Part shown: in pieces, positions 33,473-41,761 of the stretch
Layout of the letters: each line of letters starts with the position of its first letter
How positions within the stretch are numbered: the first letter of the stretch is position 1
NCBI RefSeq assembly: GCF_030540875.1
Contig: NZ_JAUOEM010000002.1
Location: forward strand, 526,926-590,925
DNA from: Flavivirga amylovorans
Lineage (GTDB): Bacteria; Bacteroidota; Bacteroidia; Flavobacteriales; Flavobacteriaceae
Reading direction: 5' to 3'
Length of the DNA: 64,000 nucleotides
The notes under the pieces: generated by a model
The model's database searches: none
Told to the model about the DNA's origin: nothing
The model's input: only the letters and a program-made list of their open reading frames with translations
Made by a program: the position numbers and the translations under genes

Positions 33473-34019
33473 AACAATCCACCACATGGTCGTTTACCAT
33501 GCCAGTGGCCTGCATATGAGCATAAACAACTGTAGTGCCTACAAATTTAAACCCTCGTTTTTTTAGGTCTTTACTAATAGTATCACTTAAAGGCGTGTTC
33601 GCAGGAACATCTTTTAGCATTTTAAAACTATTTCTTATAGGTTTACCGTTTACAAAGCCCCAAATATATTTACTAAAACTTCCGAATTCTTCCTGAACTT
33701 TCATGAAAGCTTGTGCATTGCTAACTGTAGCATTTACTTTTAGTTTATTTCTAATAATACCAGTATCCTGAAGTAGAGAATCAATCTTATCCTGCTTATA
33801 GTTAGCAATTTTTTTATAATCAAAGTGATCAAAGGCTTTTCTGAAATTTTCACGCTTTCGTAAAACAGTAATCCAGCTTAAACCAGCTTGAAACGTTTCT
33901 AAAATTAAAAATTCAAAAAGAGTATCATCGTCATAAACAGGATTGCCCCATTCTTGATCGTGGTAAGCTTCATATAGTTCGTCACCAACACACCAGTTAC
34001 ATTTATGTTCTGTAGTCAT
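33453..34019 (-). CDS. tag: DNA-3-methyladenine glycosylase I
   Basis: Excises 3-methyladenine from alkylated DNA. 188 residues. CNWCVGDELYEAYHDQEWG at the N-terminus (zinc and base-pocket residues), FEFLILETFQAGLSWITVL, RNKLKVNATVSNAQAF, and the C-terminal YAHMQATGMVNDHVVDCFRY, whose His and Cys complete the zinc site, are family signatures. Its start overlaps the stop of the upstream sugar-dehydrogenase-like gene by one base (TAATG), so it may be read through from that gene. Confidence 0.95.
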   Translation of the reverse strand: MTTEHKCNWCVGDELYEAYHDQEWGNPVYDDDTLFEFLILETFQAGLSWITVLRKRENFRKAFDHFDYKKIANYKQDKIDSLLQDTGIIRNKLKVNATVSNAQAFMKVQEEFGSFSKYIWGFVNGKPIRNSFKMLKDVPANTPLSDTISKDLKKRGFKFVGTTVVYAHMQATGMVNDHVVDCFRYNQV

Positions 34020-36544
34020 TATTTTTTAATAATTTTTAAAGTTGAACCATGTTTTATTTTTAGAAAATATATTCCAGAAGGATACAAAGCTACTGAGAAT
34101 TCTTTGTTTTTACCTGTTTTAATAATTTTTCCTATAGTATTAAAAAGTGCCCATTCGCATTCAGTATTTAAATTTACCAATCCAGTTGTTGGATTTGGAT
34201 ATAAATAGAAATTAATAGTATCTGAATAATTTGAAACATTCAATAAATTGCCTGACAACCATTGTGCTGTATTGTTAACGCTTATAGATCCTGCATTAGA
34301 GAAGTTTCCGCCAACGAATATTTTATCTATTCCATCTGTATCTTGAGCAAACTTTATAGTATTAATTTTTATGTCTACACCTACATCTTCATTTGTGCCC
34401 AATGTTTTCCAACCATTAGTTTCACTCCATTGCGAAATATTGTTTACTATAATACTATTGCTAGCATCAACATTCGCAATATTGAAAGCTCCAGCTGCAT
34501 ATAAATTAGTACCATCGTGTATTAAACTGTTCACAATGTTATTTACACCATTACCTAAGGCCGACCAATTTGTACTTGCTTTATTCCATTTGGCAATTCT
34601 GTTTACGTTATTTCCGCCAGCAATTGCAAAGTTTCCACCAATATAAATATCAGTGTCTGTAGTTGCAATAGCTTCTACAAAACCACTGGTTCCAGAGCCT
34701 AATGTTCCCCAATTTGAACCATCCCATGTTGCAATTCTGTTTGCCGTTATACCTCCAGCTTCATCAAAGTTTCCACCTACATATAAAACAGTGTTATCGA
34801 ATGCAAGAGATCTAATCTCGTTATTAGTCCCAGAAATAGTAGTTGCATTATCTGTTAATGGCGACCAGGAGTTTCCATTCCATAGGGCAATATTTTTTAC
34901 AGTCATGTTATTTGCCGTTTCAAAAACGCCTCCCACGTATAAGTTGCCCATGGCATCCGTTTCTAATGCTGCTACGGTACCATCTACTCCGGTCCCAAGA
35001 GCTGCCCATGAACTGCCATTCCATACAGCAATGTTATTGGCGCTTACGCCTCCAATTTCTGAAAAGGCACCGCCTGCATATAAATTACCATTAGGAGCAA
35101 TTTTTAAGGCATTTATAGCGCCATTTGATCCACTTCCTAAAGTTTGCCAGCCAGAATTCTTATTCCACAAAGCAATATTGTTGGCATTTATAGTTCCTGC
35201 TTGATTAAAAATACCACCATGATAAACATCACCGTTAGAACTTGTAGCAATGGTTTGCACCACACCATTTATGATGCCTTGGTCTAAATTTTGCCATGTG
35301 CCAATACCGTTTACAGTACTTGCAGATGAGGTTGTTGTGCCATCAACTAACTTGTATAGTTTCACATTATTACCATAGTCACTAAAATAGAGCTCTCCAT
35401 TTTTGTCTGTACCAAATGAAGACACAAACTCTCCATTCGTTTTAAATAGAAACGTACTACTAGAACTATTAGTTGTTGGATTATAGTCTAGTGCCCAAAC
35501 CCGTCCGCTTATATAATCGCCAAAAATATATTTAGAGTTTATATCTGGATTTAGACTGGTTATTTCTGACCCCCGATATACATATCCACCAGTTATAGAC
35601 CTGTCTCCTTGTAATCTGTCATAAAAAAACACGGGAAATTCGGTGGTTTCAGATATGGTAACTCCGCTATTAGCTACCGATTCTGCTTCAAAACGACTCC
35701 ATCCATAATTTTTACCGTTTTCAATAATATTTATTTCTTCGTAAGCACCCTGCCCAACGTCTGCACCCCATAATGTTCCAGTGGTATTATCAAATGCGAA
35801 TTTCCAGGTGTTTCTTATACCGTATGCATAAATTTCATCCAAACCATCAGCATTTACTAAAGGATTATCACTAGGAATTTCATAATTCCCATTCGGAAGT
35901 GCCGTATTAGTTTCTATTGGATTACTTCCATCTACATCAACATCAATTCTACAAATACTTCCGAAAACCGTATTTACGTTTTGTCCGTTTCCTTGGGGAT
36001 CATTTCCACCGCCGCCATCACCAAAAGAAATATAGAGGTAGTTATCTGGTCCAAAAGCTATTTTACCACCATTATGATTGCTATTATCTTGGTTTTTATC
36101 AGATTCAAAAAGAATGAGTTCGCTATTTGGATCGGCTAAATTTGCATCTCCTGCGCTGACTGAAAATCTGGATAACACAATTTTAACATCAATTCCAGTA
36201 ATAGAACTATCGGCAGTATAATAAACATAAAAGTAACCATTGGTAGTATAATTAGGATGAAATGCTAATCCTAGTAATCCAACTTCTTGCCCGTTTCTAA
36301 AACGCACAATATTTGTTATATTTAGAAACGTATCTACATCTGCAGAAACAACGTCTGCATTCCTTGGAAATACTTTTATACGTCCTCTTTGTTCTACTAC
36401 AAACATACGGTCTGTCCCGTCTTTTGGTGATTGTATTTCTACAGGAAATTCGAACCCTATATTGGGGAATGCCGATTCATAAGTGATTTGAGCATTTGCA
36501 AATGAAATAAAAGACAAAAAAAAGGTATAAAAATAAAGTTTCAT
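34019..36544 (-). CDS. T9SS-secreted PQQ-dependent sugar dehydrogenase-like protein with propeller repeats
   Basis: 841 residues with a signal peptide (about 1-18). Residues about 20-400 form a glucose/sorbosone dehydrogenase-type six-bladed propeller (GLLGLAFHPNY, NHNGGKIAFGPDNYLYISFG, YGIRNTWKFAFD, NYGWSRFE, GGYVYRGS). Residues about 410-760 hold seven repeats of roughly 50 residues with NNIALWNGNSW...NLYVGGNF, a second propeller. The C-terminus (about 770-841) is a T9SS type A sorting domain (YPNPTTGLVNL, SGIYFLKI). It should be exported to the surface. Substrate and PQQ binding are inferred. Confidence 0.85.
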   Translation of the reverse strand: MKLYFYTFFLSFISFANAQITYESAFPNIGFEFPVEIQSPKDGTDRMFVVEQRGRIKVFPRNADVVSADVDTFLNITNIVRFRNGQEVGLLGLAFHPNYTTNGYFYVYYTADSSITGIDVKIVLSRFSVSAGDANLADPNSELILFESDKNQDNSNHNGGKIAFGPDNYLYISFGDGGGGNDPQGNGQNVNTVFGSICRIDVDVDGSNPIETNTALPNGNYEIPSDNPLVNADGLDEIYAYGIRNTWKFAFDNTTGTLWGADVGQGAYEEINIIENGKNYGWSRFEAESVANSGVTISETTEFPVFFYDRLQGDRSITGGYVYRGSEITSLNPDINSKYIFGDYISGRVWALDYNPTTNSSSSTFLFKTNGEFVSSFGTDKNGELYFSDYGNNVKLYKLVDGTTTSSASTVNGIGTWQNLDQGIINGVVQTIATSSNGDVYHGGIFNQAGTINANNIALWNKNSGWQTLGSGSNGAINALKIAPNGNLYAGGAFSEIGGVSANNIAVWNGSSWAALGTGVDGTVAALETDAMGNLYVGGVFETANNMTVKNIALWNGNSWSPLTDNATTISGTNNEIRSLAFDNTVLYVGGNFDEAGGITANRIATWDGSNWGTLGSGTSGFVEAIATTDTDIYIGGNFAIAGGNNVNRIAKWNKASTNWSALGNGVNNIVNSLIHDGTNLYAAGAFNIANVDASNSIIVNNISQWSETNGWKTLGTNEDVGVDIKINTIKFAQDTDGIDKIFVGGNFSNAGSISVNNTAQWLSGNLLNVSNYSDTINFYLYPNPTTGLVNLNTECEWALFNTIGKIIKTGKNKEFSVALYPSGIYFLKIKHGSTLKIIKK

Positions 36545-36665
36545 AGCATTTATCTTTTATGGTTAAAAGAGTTTCATTTAAAATTAGGAACAAACTAACC
36601 ATGTTTTTAAATAATAACTTAGATAGCTTCAGATTATTATATTTTGTAAGGTTTAAAGTAAAAGT

Positions 36666-36679
36666 ATGACAAATATCAT
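36666..36679. promoter_or_regulatory. FNR/CRP-like palindrome ATGAC-N4-ATCAT (second copy)
   Basis: ATGACAAATATCAT, identical in both half-sites to the palindrome at 6941-6954. Its centre is exactly 33 bp upstream of the centre of the -7 box at 36702-36709, the same geometry as at the first site. It lies in the divergent gap between the sugar-dehydrogenase-like gene and the WCGD protein gene. Confidence 0.5.
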
Positions 36680-36701
36680 CTTAATTAAAAAATCAAGATG
36701 C

Positions 36702-36709
36702 TAATTTTG
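36702..36709 (+). promoter_or_regulatory. -7 box of the WCGD thioredoxin-fold gene
   Basis: TAATTTTG, an exact TAnnTTTG match 22 bp before the ATG at 36732. This equals the 22-bp distance seen for the 607-aa gene. Confidence 0.6.
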
Positions 36710-36731
36710 CATTATTCATTAAAAGAAGATT

Positions 36732-37349
36732 ATGGACATCATTATAAAAAATAGCTTAGATAAAAGTATTTCATATCAGGATTATAGAGATTTGGTAAAG
36801 CAATTAACAGAAAATAATTCTACTACTGGAAATGAAAAAACAGAAGCTTTAATTAGTTATACAAAGCTTAATGACCGACGTATGAAACGTTGGGATAAAA
36901 CTATTAAAGTAACAGATGAAGCCTTAAGTAAAATAAAATCTTTTAAAGAACCTATTACCTGGTTAGTTATTACAGAAAGTTGGTGTGGTGATGCAGCACA
37001 TATAGTGCCTGTGCTAAATAAAGTTTCCGAATTAAATGATAATATTGATTTTAAAGTAGTACTTCGTGATGAGAACCCTGAGCTGATGGATGCCTTTTTA
37101 ACTAATGGAGGAAGAGCTATTCCTAAAGTAATTATGTTAGATAATAATACAGGGGACGTTTTAAATACTTATGGACCAAGGCCTAGTGAAGCAACAAACT
37201 ATGTAAATAGATTCAAGGCTATGCATGGAAAATTGACTCCAGAATTTAAAGAAGACTTACAGCATTGGTATAATACCAATAAAGGACAAAATATTATAGA
37301 TGATTTAACCGATATACTTTGCGAGTTAGAACCTAATGTTTGCCTATAA
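36732..37349 (+). CDS. Thioredoxin-family protein with WCGD site
   Basis: 205 residues, no signal peptide. The thioredoxin-fold segment runs TWLVITESWCGDAAHIVPVL (about residues 76-95) and continues with IDFKVVLRDENPELMDAF and GGRAIPKVIMLD with a cis-Pro-like position. The active site has one cysteine (W-C-G-D) instead of CxxC, so it cannot form the usual redox disulfide within the motif. It belongs to a Bacteroidota thioredoxin-like family of unknown role. Its own promoter carries the FNR-like box. It overlaps the convergent TonB-like gene by 17 bp. Confidence 0.75.
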   Translation: MDIIIKNSLDKSISYQDYRDLVKQLTENNSTTGNEKTEALISYTKLNDRRMKRWDKTIKVTDEALSKIKSFKEPITWLVITESWCGDAAHIVPVLNKVSELNDNIDFKVVLRDENPELMDAFLTNGGRAIPKVIMLDNNTGDVLNTYGPRPSEATNYVNRFKAMHGKLTPEFKEDLQHWYNTNKGQNIIDDLTDILCELEPNVCL

Positions 37350-38049
37350 AGTGAAATGTAATAGATCCTAATTGTGTTTTCTTTGAAGGGTCTTCACTAA
37401 ATCGAGAATCTTTAGCGTATTGTATAGCATGTTCTATAAGGCACTCGTTGTCTGAAGTAGAAGAGGTGTTAACATAGGCGTCTATAACATTTCCGCTTTC
37501 ATTAACTGTAATATTTACAACTATTTTACCATCCACCTCACACAAGTAAATAGGAATAGGGATATATCTTTTAGCTCTATCAACTAGAGAAAAACTAATG
37601 GTACTTTTTGTATTAGCGCCGTCGTCTTGCTGTTTTTTCAATAAATCATTGACTTTACTAAATGATGATAATTCTTCTTTTTTTACTTTAGTATTATCTA
37701 AAGCTTTGTATTCTTTAGTATAAGATTCTGTATCTTCTGAAATGCTGCTAGATTTTGGAACATAATCTTCAGGTGGTGCAATGGGTTTAAAAGCTTCAGC
37801 AAAATGCTTATTTTGTTTTGTTTCATTAAAGGCATTATTAGTTTCAGCCTTGCTTGCATTAAGTTTCTCTAAAGCTTCTAATAGTTTAACTTCTTCTTCG
37901 GTTAACTCCTTTTCAGGTTCTATTTCATAGTAGCTTTCCGAAGCAAATTTGTCTTGTTTTTTGAGACTTAAATTAAATATAGACATAACCACCGTACCTG
38001 AGATCAGGAACGTAATTAGTAGGGCTTTATGCTGATTTGTTAGGTGCAA
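37333..38049 (-). CDS. TonB-like energy transducer-type protein
   Basis: 238 residues starting with TTG; an in-frame stop lies two codons upstream, so TTG is the only start that keeps the membrane helix (ALLITFLISGTVVMSIFNLSL). An acidic and Lys/Ser-rich periplasmic linker follows (LTEEEVKLLEALEKLNAS, IAPPEDYVPKSS). About residues 160-238 resemble a TonB C-terminal domain (KIVVNITVNESGNVIDAYVN, IQYAKDSRFSED). It lacks a proline-rich spacer. It may transduce energy or be a structural relative. Last gene of a minus-strand run from ftsX. Confidence 0.65.
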   Translation of the reverse strand: MHLTNQHKALLITFLISGTVVMSIFNLSLKKQDKFASESYYEIEPEKELTEEEVKLLEALEKLNASKAETNNAFNETKQNKHFAEAFKPIAPPEDYVPKSSSISEDTESYTKEYKALDNTKVKKEELSSFSKVNDLLKKQQDDGANTKSTISFSLVDRAKRYIPIPIYLCEVDGKIVVNITVNESGNVIDAYVNTSSTSDNECLIEHAIQYAKDSRFSEDPSKKTQLGSITFHFIGKH

Positions 38050-38107
38050 ATCTTATTTAATTCTTGAGAGTTATTTACAAAATATACGGCAAAATACATT
38101 AAAAAGT

Positions 38108-38647
38108 TTAGAATAGCATAAATTCTAAGAAAATTGAGACACTTGATAAGCCTTCCAGAGTTTCATATTCAAAGCGTTTCCTTGTAAAATCTAACCCTAT
38201 AAGAAAAGAGTTTCTGAAATTTTGATCAAAAATTTGAATACCTATACCAGCTTTAAATATATTACCTTTTTCAAAATTCCTGTTTAAGCTTAAAAGCGTT
38301 CCGTACCCAGCTCTTACAAAGATATTCTCGTCATCTACAATAATATTATGACGAAGGTTTAAATAGGTTGGAAAAAACTGAAGTTTTTGTTGTGAGTGGT
38401 AGTCATACTCGAAATTTAATCCTAATGAGGTACGTTTATCAAACTGATAACCAACAGTATTATTTAGGAAAACGGCACTTGGATTAAAAAAGGTTTCGCC
38501 TTCATCATTGTTAATATTATAATCTTTGTTGATAGTTAATGTTGCAGCCAGCGAAATTTTATAAAAAAGACCATGAGATTTTTCTTTGCGAATTTGAGAA
38601 AAACCGAAAAAGGGTAAACATAAAAGTAAGATGTAAATTTGCTTCAT
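38108..38647 (-). CDS. Outer-membrane beta-barrel protein, uncharacterised
   Basis: 179 residues with a signal peptide (MKQIYILLLCLPFFGFSQ). The remainder has alternating strands (GLFYKISLAATLTIN, TSLGLNFEYDYHSQQKL, NIFVRAGYGTLLSLN, SFLIGLDFTRKRFEYE) and ends in FLEFMLF with terminal Phe, typical of small outer-membrane barrels. Family and function were not recognised. It lies 40 bp downstream of truB on the same strand. Confidence 0.6.
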   Translation of the reverse strand: MKQIYILLLCLPFFGFSQIRKEKSHGLFYKISLAATLTINKDYNINNDEGETFFNPSAVFLNNTVGYQFDKRTSLGLNFEYDYHSQQKLQFFPTYLNLRHNIIVDDENIFVRAGYGTLLSLNRNFEKGNIFKAGIGIQIFDQNFRNSFLIGLDFTRKRFEYETLEGLSSVSIFLEFMLF

Positions 38648-38687
38648 AATAGTGTGGTTTTGTGAAACAAATTTTATTTATCAATAA

Positions 38688-39383
38688 CTATTCCATGGAA
38701 AGGTCTTTAATAAAAGATTCAATAGAAATAGCATTAGTGACATCAAAATCACCAATTTTAGTGCGTCTTAGTGCAGATAGGTGGGCTCCAGAGTTTAAAG
38801 CTTTTCCAAAATCATTTGCCAAAGAACGAATGTAAGTCCCTTTACTACATACCACTCTAAAATCAACATTTGTACTGTCAATTTTTGTGATTTCGAATTC
38901 TGAAATAGTAACAGTTCTTGGTTTTATTTCAACGGTTTCGCCTGCTCTCGCAAATTCGTATAATCGCTTTCCATCCTTTTTTAATGCAGAAAAAATAGGC
39001 GGATATTGTTGAATATTTCCAATAAATTGTTGCGTTGCATCAAGAATTGAGGCCTCTGTAATATGACTGGTAGAGAATGTTTCGTTGATTTCAGTTTCTA
39101 AATCATAAGAGCGTGTTGTACTGCCTAAAGCAATGGTGCCTGTATACTCCTTAATCTGCCCTTGAAATGTGTCAATTTGCTTGGTCATTTTACCTGTGCA
39201 AATAATCAGCAACCCTGTTGCCAGAGGATCAAGCGTACCTGCGTGTCCGACTTTTATTTTTTTAATATTGAAAGCTTGTCGGATTTCCCAACGCAATTTA
39301 TTAACCACTTGGAATGAAGTCCAATTTAAAGGCTTGTCTATTAACAAGACTTGTCCAGAAAGATAATCTTCTTTCGTAATCAT
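38688..39383 (-). CDS. truB: tRNA pseudouridine(55) synthase
   Basis: Makes pseudouridine 55 in the T loop of tRNA. 231 residues. The catalytic Asp is in KVGHAGTLDPLATGLLIICTG (about residues 42-62); YTGTIALGSTTRSYDLETE, FSALKKDGKRLYEFARAG and VVCSKGTYIRSLANDFG are the remaining signatures. The C-terminal PUA domain is absent, as in many short bacterial TruB proteins. It starts 1 bp after the uppP stop, a tight operon. Confidence 0.96.
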   Translation of the reverse strand: MITKEDYLSGQVLLIDKPLNWTSFQVVNKLRWEIRQAFNIKKIKVGHAGTLDPLATGLLIICTGKMTKQIDTFQGQIKEYTGTIALGSTTRSYDLETEINETFSTSHITEASILDATQQFIGNIQQYPPIFSALKKDGKRLYEFARAGETVEIKPRTVTISEFEITKIDSTNVDFRVVCSKGTYIRSLANDFGKALNSGAHLSALRRTKIGDFDVTNAISIESFIKDLSME

Positions 39384-39384
39384 T

Positions 39385-40182
39385 TTACGAGTTTAATAAT
39401 GAAAATGCAATGGCAATAACGCCAACAATAATACAGTAAATAGCAAAATAACTAAGCTTGCTTTTTTTAACCAAAGCAATCATCCATGTACAAGCAAATA
39501 AACCAGCAATAAAGGCAGCGATAAAACCAATGGATAGTGAGGTGAAGTTTCCGCTATCATAAGTTAAATCACCACTCATAACATCTTTTGCGATTTTACC
39601 AAAAATTAAGGGAACAACCATTAAGAATGAAAAACGAGCTGCTTTTGTTTTGTCGTTTCCTAATAAAACAGATGTTGAAATTGTGGCTCCAGAGCGCGAA
39701 ATACCAGGAAGCATAGCAATAGCTTGAGAAATTCCTATAATGAAGGCATTTTTAAAAGATACTTTTTTATTAGTGTCTTTAGCCTTATCTGCTAAAAATA
39801 GTAAAATAGCAGTTATAATGAGCATACATCCTACTAGTAAAATATTGCCTCCAAAAAGTTGCTCTAATTGTTCTTCAAAAAATAATCCGACAATAACAGC
39901 TGGAATCATGGACACTATAATTTTTGAAACGAATTGTAAATCTTCATTCCACTCAAATTTCAATATACCTTTAATAATATCTAAAATATCTTTTCTAAAA
40001 ACAACCATAGTACTTAAAGCAGTTGCAAAATGTAGAACGACTGTAAATAGTAAACTTTCTTCTGGTACAGAGCTATCGCCAAGAATGGCTTTTCCAAGTT
40101 CTAAATGACCGCTTGATGATACAGGTAAAAATTCAGTAAGCCCTTGAATGATACCTAAAATAATTGCATCGATTATATCCAT
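39385..40182 (-). CDS. uppP: Undecaprenyl-diphosphate phosphatase
   Basis: Recycles undecaprenyl pyrophosphate for peptidoglycan and other envelope polymers. 265 residues, about eight membrane helices. The catalytic motifs are GIIQGLTEFLPVSSSGHLEL (about 11-30) and ISQAIAMLPGISRSGATIS (about 149-167) with the conserved Arg. Adjacent to truB and a DUF3098 gene, a common order in Flavobacteriia that also links to ftsX upstream. Confidence 0.96.
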   Translation of the reverse strand: MDIIDAIILGIIQGLTEFLPVSSSGHLELGKAILGDSSVPEESLLFTVVLHFATALSTMVVFRKDILDIIKGILKFEWNEDLQFVSKIIVSMIPAVIVGLFFEEQLEQLFGGNILLVGCMLIITAILLFLADKAKDTNKKVSFKNAFIIGISQAIAMLPGISRSGATISTSVLLGNDKTKAARFSFLMVVPLIFGKIAKDVMSGDLTYDSGNFTSLSIGFIAAFIAGLFACTWMIALVKKSKLSYFAIYCIIVGVIAIAFSLLNS

Positions 40183-40231
40183 GGCGCAAAAATATCAAAA
40201 TAGATATAGCGAAACTTATAAGTTTTAAATT

Positions 40232-40483
40232 TTATTTATCAGGATTTAATAAAATAGCATAAATTTCTATACCAAACCCGAGTAGTATAATTGCGGGTGC
40301 AAGTCTTATGCGTCTCCAGTGAAAGATTTCAGGATTAAAAACATTAGGGTCGTCACTGCCGCCGCCAGACATTAAAATAAAACCTATAGCGATGCAAGCT
40401 AAACCAATAAACATAAATTTATAGTTTTTCTTTCCAAAAACAAATATACTTTTAGCCTCTTCTTTTCGTTTTTTTTCTCCCAT
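40232..40483 (-). CDS. DUF3098 small membrane protein
   Basis: 83 residues. A basic N-terminus (GEKKRKEEAKSIFVFGKKNY), then a helix YKFMFIGLACIAIGFILMSG, a GGGSDDPNVFNPEIFHWRRI loop and a second helix ending in LLNPDK. This matches DUF3098, found mostly next to ftsX and uppP in Bacteroidota. The role is unknown; the position suggests cell envelope or division. Confidence 0.85.
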   Translation of the reverse strand: MGEKKRKEEAKSIFVFGKKNYKFMFIGLACIAIGFILMSGGGSDDPNVFNPEIFHWRRIRLAPAIILLGFGIEIYAILLNPDK

Positions 40484-40570
40484 AGAATTGTGTAATACAG
40501 ATATGCAAATTAACGGATTTATTTAAAACTTGAACGTTAAGACTTTCTAAATTTAATTGATTGTTTCATA

Positions 40571-41446
40571 TTAATACAGTTGATCCGTTTTTAAATTCAA
40601 GAAACGCTGTGTTGCAAAATGCGTACTTATCCATGTGATAATAATGCCAAGAGCAAAAATGAAAAGGAATAAAAAAGCCATTAAAACAGGATTGCTTAGT
40701 AATTCTAACTCTAAAAAGGTCTTATTAAGATAATACAGAACAATGGCCATGCCTATGAGTGCCAGAACAGCTCCAATTATTCCCAAACGAACACTTTTCA
40801 TAATAAAAGGAAACCTGATAAATTGTTTTGTGGCACCTACCATTTGCATGGTTTTAATAGTAAAACGTTTGGAATAAACTGCCAATCTTATAGAGCTGTT
40901 AATAAGTAAAACAGCTATTAAAGTGAAAATAGCACTTATAATAAGTACCCAAAAACTAATCTTTTTAACATTATCGTTCATCAAATTAACTAAGTCATTA
41001 TCATAGTTAACCTCGTCAACAAAGTTTTTGTTTAACGCCTCAGCAGAAATTTTCTCTAAATGCTCAGAAGTTACAAAATCGGCTTTAAGATGCACATCAA
41101 TGGAATTTTGTAATGGGTTGTAACCCACAAAATCCATAAAATCTTCACCATTTTCAGCTTTCATAAATTCAGCAGCTTGCTCCTTAGAAACATATTCAGT
41201 AGATTTCACATACTCTGCCATGGCTAAACTTTTTTCAAGCTGTTTCGTTTCAACCTCTTTAGCAGAATCTTTTAAATAGATCGTTACTACGACCTGCTCT
41301 TTAAAATGGTCAGATACTTTTTTAGCATTTAGAATAAGCATGCCCAATAAACCCAATAAAAATAACACTAAAGCAATACTTAATACAACTGAGAAATAAG
41401 AAGAGATAAGTCTGCGCTTTTGGTGTTTTTCAAATGATGAACTCAT
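40571..41446 (-). CDS. ftsX: Cell division protein FtsX
   Basis: Permease-like partner of FtsE that activates septal peptidoglycan hydrolases. The frame is open to 41530, but the ATG at 41446 (MSSSFEKHQKRRLISSYFS) gives the normal FtsX start and 291 residues. One N-terminal helix is followed by a periplasmic extracellular domain (KQLEKSLAMAEYVKSTEYVS, NPLQNSIDVHLKAD) and three C-terminal helices (VLIISAIFTLIAVLLINSSI, LGIIGAVLALIGMAIVLYYL, LFLFIFALGIIITWI). ftsE is not adjacent in this window. Confidence 0.93.
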   Translation of the reverse strand: MSSSFEKHQKRRLISSYFSVVLSIALVLFLLGLLGMLILNAKKVSDHFKEQVVVTIYLKDSAKEVETKQLEKSLAMAEYVKSTEYVSKEQAAEFMKAENGEDFMDFVGYNPLQNSIDVHLKADFVTSEHLEKISAEALNKNFVDEVNYDNDLVNLMNDNVKKISFWVLIISAIFTLIAVLLINSSIRLAVYSKRFTIKTMQMVGATKQFIRFPFIMKSVRLGIIGAVLALIGMAIVLYYLNKTFLELELLSNPVLMAFLFLFIFALGIIITWISTHFATQRFLNLKTDQLY

Positions 41447-41638
41447 AAAATGATGGATTAATGTGGTAAAAATAATAAAGTATATGAAAAGAAACTTCAA
41501 AAGATTTAAGTCTTTTAATTTCAAAGACATGTCTTTCAGGTAAAAAAGGGAATCTTATTAAATTGAAATTAAAAACAAACTAAGCTTCAAGCTTCTATAA
41601 TTACAACGTTTTAACTTTCAACATTGTTATAATAAGTT

Positions 41639-41646
41639 TAAATTTG
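41639..41646 (+). promoter_or_regulatory. -7 box of leuS
   Basis: TAAATTTG, an exact -7 match 115 bp before leuS. The palindromic element at 41661-41738 would then lie within the leuS leader RNA. Confidence 0.5.
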
Positions 41647-41660
41647 CGCTTTTAAAATCT

Positions 41661-41738
41661 GTCATTCCGAGTGAAGCGCGGGAATCTTAAGTTCTAAATT
41701 AAAAAAGATTGCCACAGTCGTACCTCCTTCGTAATGAC
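41661..41738. repeat. Family A palindromic element in the ftsX-leuS gap
   Basis: Begins GTCATTCCGAGTGAAGCGCG and ends CTCCTTCGTAATGAC, with inner partners GGAATCTT and AAGATTGCC; a 78-bp imperfect inverted repeat. The rest of the 41447-41761 gap shows only the leuS promoter. Confidence 0.75.
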
Positions 41739-41761
41739 AAGAACCTTTATGTAAGATTATA

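Noticed and set aside
34371-35204. Long plus-strand open frames (91 and 183 codons) opposite the sugar-dehydrogenase-like gene
   Set aside because: They are antisense shadows of the repeat region of a well-supported minus-strand gene, and their translations show only low-complexity Pro/Phe/Leu text.
40571-41530. Longer ftsX start at 41530
   Set aside because: The extra 28 residues are not part of the family N-terminus; the ATG at 41446 gives the standard start.
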